This document shows, piece after piece, positions 54,100-64,000 of a stretch of DNA of 64,000 nucleotides. The notes under the pieces are model-generated. The model saw only the letters and a program-made list of their open reading frames with translations. It had not been told where the DNA came from and did not search any database. A program made the translations under genes and the position numbers. Source of the stretch: Cryptomeria japonica (lineage: Eukaryota; Streptophyta; Pinopsida; Cupressales; Cupressaceae); contig NC_081406.1 of NCBI RefSeq assembly GCF_030272615.1, positions 460,746,072-460,810,071 on the forward strand, given 5' to 3'. Within the stretch, counting starts at the first letter, position 1, and each line of letters opens with the position of its first letter.

Positions 54100-57000
54100 C
54101 CATGTTACAAACACTGGAATCTCTGGTTTTGTTGTGCCCTTAGTTGTTGTGAGGTGTATTGACCTTACGTGCATGCTTGTCCTCCCTTGTGTATGTGAGT
54201 GATTGAGCAGACCTTAACTTGTGTGTAACGTGTGTGTTCACACCTTGTTCTCACCTACTTGATGTTGGTGTTTTGAATGATTATATGTGTTTATTGATGT
54301 CTTGGTCTATGATTACTCATATTCTGAAAGAGAGTTGTATGTACCTTCCTTATTGATTGTTGTTCTCTTTAGACTAATCCATTTGGGTTGGTTTGTGCTT
54401 GTCTTGAATCTGAAAGTGCGAACTGTGCTTGTTTAAGAGTACGATCTAGCTTAGTGTTGTCCACTTGAAGGACTTGTATGGTAGATATTGAATTTTTATT
54501 TCAGAGCAAATTGAATGGGTATAACCCTTCCTCCTCTCTCTCCCTCTTTCTAAAAATTAAAATATTTGGGGTATGTGTAATTATCTTAGATTTGAGTTTT
54601 CCTTTTTGCAAAAGAAAGGTTATGACTTCTTGAACCCTTGTGTGAACCCTATGATGCTTATGTGTTTAGATAATAAAAGGGCTTTGGGTTGAAAGTTAAT
54701 ATTGGTTGTTGGGAGAAAACTGTATGTTTACATTAGAGAATTCTCCATGTGTAATGTAGGAGTAACATAATTAAATTCTATCTTATGTAATGCGCATTAA
54801 TATGCGGATAGTTGTTATGGGAAACTGCTTTGTTTGTAAAAAGAAGTATTAAAGGGAACATGTTATAGTAGCTTCGAGAATATATTAATGTGTTCCATGA
54901 AAGATTGTTTTATGTGTTGCATTAAACTAGTTGAACCGAGGATCTATTTTAGCAATGCTCCATTGAACTTGCTTTTGGATATATGTAATTACCTTATTAT
55001 GTTTAGTAAGTGCGAATGGCAAGCTTGTTTGATGTGCATGCATTAATATGTATTATTTTGGTGATAGCTCCTTGCTTACCTTTTGATCGTAATTTGATTT
55101 TCAATGATAGGTTGCAAATTATGACATGTGTCTGTATTGTATTATAGTAGTGAGTTTTCTCAAGAGACCTTGCATCATCGATAAGATTACCTGTTTTAAT
55201 CTCTGTTGTTTGGAAAAGTAGAATATTCTGTTGCAACCATAATAATTGGAAATGTCATGTTAGTTCGATTGATACTCTTCTAAAATGGTAATGAAATGAA
55301 AACCGTGCAATTAAAATGATAGGCTTATAGTGAGCAATTTTATATTGTAGTGTGACCTTGTTGATCTTGTGTCTTTGTAGGAAATAGTTTGATTATCAAG
55401 CTCTCTTTCCCTTCTCTTTGCCTAGATTATAAGATTTTTTAGAAATGGTATTAAAGAATGCATTGATTTAAATAGAATGTTTATAATGCATGTGAAATTG
55501 TACTGTTGCATTTTGGCTTCATATTGAAAGATGGAAGTCCTTTTTGGAAAAGAATTTTCATAGTTAGTAATGTGGTTTTGAATGCTTAGTGAGATTCGAG
55601 AAATATATAGGAATGATGTTATTTCCTTATGTAATTGTGAATTGTTAATAATTTCAGTACTTGTTTCTAGAATAAGCTTGATTCAGTTATTCATGCAGGG
55701 AGCATAATTAAAATCTTCCTTGAATAGATGTTAGTGTACTGAAAAGTACTCCCCATAAATGTGACTAAACCAGTACTCGTGTACTCATGTGTATTGTAAG
55801 AAACTAGTACTTATTATATGTGCCCATGGATTGGTGAAGTAATCAACCATGGAGGATATGTTGCTTATGAGTATGGGAAACCATACTGTTTATGTGATGT
55901 TGCTTATTTGTTTCCCTACTGAGTACCAAACCCCGGGTTGTGGGTAACTTAGTATGTTAAGGGGTAGAATTAGAAGTCACCATTCCCTGAATAGTATGGA
56001 TTGGCATACGAGTAATGTCGGTGCGAAGTGACTTTAGCTTCTATATTTCGAGGAATGATATAGTTATACTATAAAACTATATCAAAGGTGTACTCAATAC
56101 TTTCCCTTTTGATGAATCTATTTATAGGTTTATGTGTGGCAGCCTATTCCTTTCCTTTATTTGAGCATTTTGATGGCATTTCTTGAGCATAGTGATGGTG
56201 TATTTTGGAGGATCCTTTGCCTTGTCTTCATGAAAGGTAGGTTTATCCACATGAGCTGCCAGTTAGTATGTGTTGGTGGGCATGTGGGTGGACCTTAGTC
56301 AAGTATACCTCTAACTTACGATGAGTATCCTATTAGATACATTGCTATGCAGGTCCTGACCTGCGTGTGCTTTTTTTTTCGTGAGGTACACTACCATGCG
56401 GGATACGTCCATTGCTTGTCTTCTCCACTTGGGGTATTGCCATGCCACGTGATGACGTGATGCAGGGTGATGTCAAGGTGCACACCGCCATGCCATGTGG
56501 GTAGTGTGACTATATCACACCACATGAAGAGCTATTGCAATAGCTAGACGATTGTTCCTTCCTTCCTCATTGGTGGCTAGACGCTAGTCACATAGTGGTG
56601 TTATGTGCAGTTGTGATATTCTTTATATTTCTTTGGGGACTAGCAATTTATTTTACTTTGACTTTGAAGGTTTAGCCATGATCTTGTGATCTTTTGCACT
56701 TTTGATTTGGTGTTGCAATTCTGGATTATTTTATTACCTTACTATTGGAATTGATGATTTATTATCTTTATTCATCTGTACTTTTGTGGCTAAACTGGTT
56801 TATCCTTATTGTTTTTGTATGTTGGTCTTGTGTTGAAATGTGAAATTCCTCTCCAAGGACATATGATACAAACTTGTTAGAGTGTGTACGAGGAAGTGGA
56901 AATAAGGAACCTTGAGGATGGGGGTATGTGAGGCTATGATGCAGCTAGGATCCACTACCTACCTATGTATGGTGACTATCTCTTGGAGGCTAACCACCTT

Positions 57001-57772
57001 ACTCAACAGGGGATGTTCACAAAGATCTTATATGGAAGGTAGCATGGCTATGGTGTGCCTAACACCATCGAACCTTTGAGTGAGATAATGGATATTTATG
57101 ATCATATTGTTGTTCTGAGATCAAGCATAGAGATGTTGATCGTGCATGTCATCTTTGACCGAGCATTAGACTTGCTCACATGTGGCCTTTTGAGTTGTGC
57201 ATTCCAGTTATGTGGATGGTTATTATGTGTATCATGGAGTAAATTGTGCTAACTTGTCACTATGTTATGGGACATAGTCATTAGAAGGCTTTCTTATGCC
57301 TGGCAAGTGTAAACAATTAAGTTATTTACATTGCTCTTATTTCATGAAAGTTTAACTTGGTTGTAGAAATTGAATTTTGAAGCTAGTTCTTTGTGATAAA
57401 GTTTTATGAAAATGATGGATTGGTAAAAGAAATTGATCATGATGGCATGTTTTCTTGTCATGATTGATAGATGAGTATGGTAATTGTTGTCTACCTTTTT
57501 GTAATGCATTAATTTGCTGTAATGAAAGGGAGAAGATTATTATTTCTCTACTATGATTGTGGATAATTCATAGAATGTTATAAGAAATGTATGGATTTAG
57601 ATGTATCTTGCCAATGAGTAATGGCATTCATAAAGGATTTAGCAATAATATTTCATTTATTTATGGAAAGATTCCTATGTGCAATTTGATATTTGTTGAA
57701 TGAGTTTCAGGGCTTATGCGTGCGACATGTTCTCCATCTAGCCTTACGACTTCCAGGAGTAAGTCGGAACCT
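54100..57772 (+). other. Non-coding interior of D
   Basis: About 3.7 kb without any frame that matches gag, protease, RT, RNase H or integrase; the longest open frames are under 80 codons. A relatively GC-rich island (about 56330-56600) contains the palindrome gcaggtc ct gacctgc (56349-56364). An 18-bp string starting ccttgtcttcatg at 56220 is identical to the LTR text at 52943 and is again followed by tccacatgag. Interiors of this kind are thought to carry packaging and structural RNA signals rather than genes; that role is not shown here. Confidence 0.75.
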
Positions 57773-57784
57773 AGGGGGGGAGAA
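57773..57784 (+). other. Polypurine tract of D
   Basis: The tract agggggggagaa lies immediately before the 3' LTR. Confidence 0.9.
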
Positions 57785-60700
57785 TGTAGTACCCCTGCCC
57801 TAATCAATTTATAATCTCGGTTTAATCTTGGTTAGTTTATCATAATATAATGATTATAGTCAGATGTGTTGATTTAGTGCATATCTGTTAATGTGGTTTT
57901 CGCACCAGTTGTATGCAAGTTGTTTAGTGTTCCTATTCTGTGTTATTATATCGAGCTAACGCTTTCATTAAGTTTATATATGTATGCATGTATGACTCTT
58001 GGTTGCACGAGATTTCAGGTACAACGCCACATGAGTGTGAGGTTCATCTTCACTTGGATTTGCAGGTTTGAGTGTACCTCTTTAATCCTTAGAGTTGGAT
58101 TAGGTGGTCATAAGACCCTAGTTGAACATAGTCATGCTCAAGTGAGCATCGTCAGTCATCATCGATATTCCCTTTTGTTTGGGTTTGCGAGTCGTCTGTC
58201 TGGTTGACCTTCTTGGTTTGCGTGTTTGGTGTGTATGGTTAAATTGAGTAATTTAGTCCCTAGTATTTAATTTGATTAAATACGTGTTTGTGCATTAAAG
58301 ATTAATGGACCAAATTAAACAGGATTTCTTTAGGTGATTTATCGTTAATTTGAATTGCTCGATTTAAATTGGGAGCAAGTTCAATTAAATGGTTAAATTT
58401 AAATATTAAATGTATTATGTTTATGCCTAAGAAAAGAAAGATTTAATTTTAATTGAAATAGAATTAATTTTTTCTTCTTGGCATTTTGGAAATAGAAAGG
58501 TTAAATTGAATTAAATGAGAAAATCAATTTTGAATTGAAAAACAATTTAATTTATCGATATAGTTGGAAAATAAAGATTTTTGTGATTTATTTTAAATAA
58601 AAATTTTAAATCCAAAAATGGGATTTTTTGTCAAACTTTTCCATATAACCTAGACTTTTGGAAAATATGGGGGATTGAATTTTTTTCGAAATTTTTTTTT
58701 TTGGAAAATATCTTGGATGAAAGATTTGGGGATTTTGGAAGGAGAAGGATTCCTTGAGCTGTAGGTTGGGGCTCTTCATCAGATCCTTTCCAGGAATGCT
58801 TATTGAGGTAGGAATTCTGGTTATCAATTAGTTATTGTTTAAATTTAAAAAAAATGGGCATTGGATGTTCTTCATGCTATTTGGTTTTAATTTCTCCATT
58901 GATTGCCTCAAGGTTATGAATCATTGTGGAATTAGTTGATATTGGTTAAGATTGGCTGATTGCTTGTTTATTGTATGAAAAATGAGCTTCCTTATGCCCA
59001 AAAGATTATTTATTTGGTTGGTTATTCCAACAAATCCTTCCAATTTTGGAAACCTCTTCTTGTTGGAAATTTTCATTTTAAATCTCACAATAAGACTGTT
59101 TAAAAAAATGAGGGTTTGTCTTTTGGAAAACTTTTTATAAAACAAAAACAAAAAAAAAACAAAGTCGGTACCCTCCCCCGTATTTTTTGTATTCTTGCAA
59201 ATTAAAATGTTTTTTTTTTTAATTTTTTTTTATTATTTAAAAAAATATATATTTATATAATATTTTCGTTAAAAGAAATATTTTTTTTAATATATTTTTT
59301 TATATAAATAAAAATATATATAATAATAATTTATTATTATTAATATGTTTTTTAAATTGATTTTTAATAAAGCTTAAATATGGCATTTAATTAATAAATT
59401 ATGATTAGTTGTAATTAATTAATTGTATGAGAGGCAATATACATTAATTAATTTTCAGAATTGTATTTTATTATTAATGCATATTTTTGTAATTAAATAC
59501 TTAATTTGTTAATTCTGCTATTAATTATTAATTTGTTATATTTAATTAATCATGGATTAATAAATATATTCATTAATTAATAGTTAATTTTAGTAATTTT
59601 CTTTATATGCTCAAGGAAACAATCTGTTAATCTGGGAATGGATTTTCTTTTTTTGGCTTCCTTAAATATGTATATTTCCTTGATCTGTATAGTATAAATT
59701 GGTTTTGGAAAAGACAAATTTGTAGGATTTATTTTGAACTAGTATGTCAATGATGTTCTAATTGAAGATTAAATATCTTATTTAATTGGTTAATGGTTGT
59801 CTGATTATATTTATGTGAACTTGGTTTAAGAACTCATTATGGCTTATTATGTGTGTTCGATGCAATGAACCTTAGAGAGTTAGAAAACCAAGAACCTATA
59901 CCTAGAGGAGGTAGATAACTGCAATCTATCTTAGATCATTTAGAAAACTTGATCGACATGTAATGTCTAAATTAATTTGGAGAAAGATTGTATCCTCTAG
60001 TTATTTCCTGTGGGAGTTTAATTTCTGTATTCTCTTTTGCTTCAGTAATGGCAAGCCTTGCTTTGTTTGATTGGACCCTGTCATATGGTTTATTTGGGTA
60101 CTTGTTTCAGTCCTCAGTCTCGAGTTTGACTATATTTTTGTGTTGGTGTCATATTTGGTCATATCCCTTTTGTGAGTGCCTCTTTTGAGTCGTGATTGAC
60201 CAAATAGATGTTCCCTCCTTTTTGAACTCCGTTCGTCTGACCATGTGTATTCCTTGGTTTCTGAGGTCGCTTGAGTATAGTCTTGTGTCATATGGGAAGT
60301 GGCTTTCGATTGGGGGCCGCTCCCAAAGTGGTTGCTGGGTATCCCATCGAAAGTGAATCTAATAAGTGATAACCTAATAGTAGATTATAATGTAATCTCT
60401 AAGTAAGATAATTGTGCCTCACACATGAGACAAGTGCTAACATAGACTCAACATGTTGTGAGAAGGCCTGAAATGGCATACCATCATCCTTGTCTTCACG
60501 AAAGGATGTGTGGGTCCACATGAGGATTGGATGGGCCGGAGGTTCGGATTAGGTTGCCAGGGTAACCCAGTGTATGGGGCCGGAACCTATGAAGACCTAC
60601 CAGGGTAGCCATACCAGGTTGTGTGATGACACTTGTCTCTATGTTTGCTAGTGTGTGTTGATGTATGGTCCTGATAGGATCACTTTTGTGGAGTCTTCCT

Positions 60701-61629
60701 ATTGCTTATGCCCTTGTGAGTACCTAGTTTCATGTTAGGCCTTGGGTGGTGATGACTTAGTTTTGTGGATGCTCTTATGGACCTTGTATTAGCTTCGATT
60801 ATGTTTAGCTGGATCCTTTCCTTTTCAGGGATCGTTTATGCATTTATTGACCGATGTGGTCATTTGTATATTGATTATGTTTTGCCTTGATGGCAGGATT
60901 GTAAATTATGAGAACCTCATGTATTTGTAACTTTGTTAATTATCAGAGGGGTCTTCTAGTTGAGAAGACCTGGAGATGTAGCCCTTTAGGGGTGAACTCC
61001 AAGATCATCTTGTTGTTATGTGATGCTTTTGTCCTTATGTTTCATGTTTAGTGTTATCATGTATGAATAGCTTATGTTAGATTGCATAAGTGGATAAGAT
61101 GGAATTAACTTTAAATGCTTATATGTAGTCCTTTCTGGAATGCAGTAAATTGGAATATGAAAGAATGTAGCTTAGGATAATGGATTATATTCAATCATTA
61201 TTAAGGAAATTAAGTGTGCATGAAAGATCTCATATGTTTATGATGAAATTCTAGTGTGTTAGAATATTAGATGCATGGCTTATATTTTAATGAAAAGCTT
61301 GAATGTAATGTATGAATGAATCATAATAGATAAACATTAGGACGTGATTTATATTTTCATCTATCTGAAAGAAATTATCCTTGTTTAGGAATTCTCTCAT
61401 TATAAGATAATCAACTTATTGGATTAATTGTGTGAGTTAAGTTAATTGTATAATTAAGTAATCACATTGGGAAACTCTTTAGGTGGTAGTTGATGTCTTC
61501 CGCTATGTAATTTGAATCTTTGATATTTTGTTGTATCTTTATGTTGTGTAACTTTAAAAAAAGAAACTATTGCACTCTATTCTTGTGTTATGGCTTTATC
61601 CCTTCGGGGTTTCTTGGCGGGGCATTACA
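57785..61629 (+). repeat. 3' LTR of D (3845 bp, uninterrupted)
   Basis: It runs from TGTAGTACCCC to GGGCATTACA, followed by acaag (61630-61634). It parallels the 5' LTR except for the missing 345 or so bp near 59160 and many point differences. No supported genes. A TATA-like gtataaattgg lies at 59691, and at 52157 in the other LTR. Confidence 0.92.
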
Positions 61630-61634
61630 ACAAG

Positions 61635-62746
61635 CATGTAGTTTTGCACTTCAACGAATTCATGACATGATAACATTATGATTGAGCAAACATAAAAACA
61701 TCTGATTGACTTATTAAAACTAAACACATTAACTGTGAACAAAAAAAACATTCGGCATGAAACATATTGTTTGCTTGTTTGCCTATTTTCTCTTGATTGT
61801 TTCTGATTTTCTTTTTTGGTGACATATCTTTTAGCTTTTCCAAGATGTCTCTGACTAGAGATTTTATTTCCAGGATGTCATTGATTATAAAGGCGAGGAT
61901 GGGGCATGTTCATTTGTTTGCTTCTTGCGGGATATTCCTTAGGAATATGATGACACGTCTTAGGGCATGATCACTTAAAGGACATATTGGTCTGATACAC
62001 AATGAGGCATTCCTTTACTATTTGATATATTTTCTTTCTCATAATTAGTGTGACTGATTCATTTGGGTCTAATTGATATCCAAATGATTTTTTGCCTTTT
62101 TCTATAATAAGATCGATGATGATACAAGCACTTAAAAAGCACAAGAATTCTCATAACTTTTATATCCTCTTTCTCATCATTCTCATGATCATTACTTTTC
62201 TCTTCTCATCCTCCTTCTCATCTATCTTTTTCATCATTTCTTTCATCATCTTCTTCATTCTTCCTATTCTAGTGTGGTCAATCAAACACTTTATCTAATT
62301 GATGCAATGTCTTTGAATCTTTAATCTCTTTATCAACCACCTTGCTTCTTGCAATCTCAATGCCCTGGATCAATCAATCAATCATCAATCAATCAATCAT
62401 TGGATCACCTTATCTTGCGCTAGCATCAATCCCTATCAACTTAATTAGCTCAATCAGCTTAATCAGCTTATCAATTCGACTATAGTGTTCATTTCCATCA
62501 ATTGTTCAGTTACGCCTCATCAACTATGCATTTCTATTAAATGTACATCTCAATCTAATCACTTGTGTAATATCAATCATCCAATATTCTCTCTCGTGAT
62601 CTATCGAGAGATCAATCTCCATCATTATGTTCGATCAATCTCTCAAGGGGGCATAGCCAATCAATCATTATCCTTACCAGGACACCTCTAGGGCATATAT
62701 CAGTTGATCATTTTCTTTGAAACAATGTGACAAGCTGCATTGTCTC
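61635..62746 (+). other. Non-coding interior of element L, with microsatellites
   Basis: Sequence between D and the LTR of L. There is no supported gene: the 68-codon frame at 62092-62298 is a low-complexity run of Ile, Phe and Ser from tct/tca repeats. Simple repeats include tcaatca units (62369-62403) and three aatcagctt units (62448-62472). It is probably the 3' interior of an LTR element, because a polypurine tract and an LTR start follow. Confidence 0.45.
62369..62403. repeat. TCAA-type microsatellite
   Basis: Repeated atcaatca units, interrupted once. Confidence 0.75.
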
Positions 62747-62760
62747 AAAGAGGGGCAAAA
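62747..62760 (+). other. Polypurine tract of element L
   Basis: The tract aaagaggggcaaaa lies directly before TGTAGACACA. Confidence 0.65.
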
Positions 62761-64000
62761 TGTAGACACATAAAAATTTCCATTAATTTGTCCTCATTTA
62801 ATTTTAAATTTCTCCAAACATTGGCCGAGTCCTTATTATTACATTATTATTTCTCCATAATTCATTATTCATAATTTCCATCTTTTATTATATTATTATT
62901 AATATCTTATCATTTATCCATTAAATTTATTAAATAAAATATTATATCATATTCATGCATACACCTTCATGCATTCATGTTATACACATTTCTCTATATA
63001 TTTAATAAAACCCTTTAATATCTCCTCCTACCACTTACCATTTCCCATTTACCACTCATCTTCCCTATACCACTCATCTTGCATTATCCCATATTCATCT
63101 AACAACATGAACTCGCCAGGAGAAAATTTATTTAAACAAGGCCCCCTCTCTTATTTCGGAATCTCATCTTTATGTGTTGAACTTATGTCAATTTGCATCC
63201 CATTATCTTAACATCTTATCTGCTATCTTTGCATTATCAAATCTTGATTTCCTCATAGCTTTTTGCATAAGTGCTTCTGAGAGAAAATATATATTAAATG
63301 TAAAATCTTGGGGAATAAGAGTGCAATGGAGTGGATTTTTATTGCATGCATGTGTGTTTTAGCTTAGATATTTGCATTTGCATGTGTGTGTTTTGCAAGT
63401 ACTTCATTGTTGGATGTTGGAAGATTGAATCTTGTATTCAATCCATTTCCTCCATCTACACTTATAAATATCCCCCACTTTGGAGCACAAAGGATCCCAT
63501 CTCATATTAATTTAGGCATTGTTACTATAGGCATATCCATTCTAGAATATCATTTGAGCATTGTTATTATAGGCAATTTCATCTTAGATCTAGTTTAATT
63601 TGATCATTTTCTAGCTTAATTGCATCAACATCATAGTTTAATCATGCATATCATTAGCTTAATTATACTCTTGGATCAATCTATCATAATCAGTCTCATC
63701 TAGCTTTCATATCATCATCATTTCAAATCCTTCATCTACATGTAGTCAAGTCATTGGGATTGCTTATCCAAATCTGAGAGAAAATACATACTCGCATCTC
63801 TTAGGAGGTGATAGGTCTCTTTATCACGGTTTATCTTTTGTTTGATTTCAATTTTCTAGCCATGCTTGTAATGATCTATGGAGTGTTTGTTTTGCAGCTA
63901 CAGCTACCCTACTTCACACGTACGACAATATCTATTACCATATTTTCTTGTTCAGATGTTTTTAGTACTATATTGCTAGATGATTTTGTGTTAGTTTCTT
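62761..64000 (+). repeat. LTR of element L, runs off the window
   Basis: It starts TGTAGACACATAAAAATTT after a polypurine tract. This opening is typical of some plant Ty3/gypsy LTRs, so L is tentatively gypsy. At least 1240 bp are present and the end is not reached. It has no C-loop hairpin in this part. Small open frames (62969-63598) are not convincing genes. Confidence 0.55.

Larger units (their letters stand above)
43287..61629 (+). mobile_element. Element D: LARD-like giant non-autonomous LTR element, target duplication ACAAG
   Basis: It starts TGTAGTACCCC and ends GGGCATTACA, with perfect acaag repeats on both sides. After removing element C its length is about 11.7 kb. This comprises two LTRs of about 4.2 and 3.8 kb, a perfect initiator-Met primer binding site, a 3.7-kb interior with no recognisable gag or pol, and a polypurine tract. 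Very long LTRs with a conserved-length non-coding interior define LARDs. The tract and LTR start (ggggggg agaa TGTA) resemble Ty3/gypsy chromoviruses of the Tekay/Del type, so a gypsy partner would presumably supply proteins. Two hand-aligned stretches of about 205 bp (50101 against 58011) differ at about 20 positions, so it is not recent. Confidence 0.85.

Noticed and set aside
54100-57772. Hidden gypsy gag-pol in the interior of D
   Set aside because: I looked for protease DSG or DTG, RT YxDD, RNase H and integrase motifs on both strands and saw none; open frames are short.
62092-62298. A membrane protein of about 68 residues
   Set aside because: It is an Ile/Phe/Ser run produced by tct and tca simple repeats.

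Overview
The window is plant nuclear DNA made almost entirely of nested, decayed LTR retrotransposons. No intact host gene, RNA gene or CRISPR array was found. The density of old elements, the many solo LTRs and the absence of genes over 64 kb suggest a giant repeat-rich genome, most likely a gymnosperm or conifer. That assignment is inference. Most elements are Ty1/copia: their pol order is protease, integrase, RT, RNase H, and their primer binding sites match the initiator-Met tRNA pattern TGGTATCAGAGC or TGGTATCAAAGC. They fall into several LTR families, here lettered A to L.

Layout from left to right. 1-540 is an unexplained GC-rich block. 1169-4253 is element B (+), with gag and protease but no integrase or RT, and a long unrecognised downstream reading frame. 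It abuts A1 (4254-11309, -), a near full-length decayed copia element. A solo LTR (11394-12465, target duplication CAAGT) sits in a region (12466-14222) with three copies of a long palindrome. Two more family A relics follow (A2 14223-16797, A3 16798-21182). A3 carries a small internally deleted element E (18657-19875, TATTT). Then come a copia tail F, an LTR (21771-22879) and two further solo LTRs (23000-24405 GTATG; 26440-27784 CCACA). Between them lie stretches without recognisable genes, one possible host-gene relic (28440-28982, -) and a degenerate 178-bp tandem repeat.

G (29463-32410, +) is a gag-only element coding for a coiled-coil protein followed by four CCHC knuckles. H (32411-36812, -) is a broken copia element whose LTR is split by I (+). 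The gag gene of I is split by K (-), and the LTR of K is split by solo LTR J. The right third is one very large element D (43287-61629, target duplication ACAAG), with roughly 4-kb LTRs and a 3.7-kb non-coding interior. This is the architecture called a LARD, a large retrotransposon derivative. Copia element C (43330-49920, target duplication TAATC) is inserted in its left LTR and is the best-preserved pol-bearing element here. From 61635 to the end are the 3' interior and LTR of a further element L.

The main cross-cutting signal is a hairpin just inside the 3' end of nearly every copia-type LTR. Its C-rich loop is conserved while its stem differs between families and stays paired. These LTRs also share a second boxed motif, and several families carry iterated polypurine tracts before the 3' LTR. 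All insertion histories are read from hand-located LTR ends and target-site duplications; no alignment software was run.
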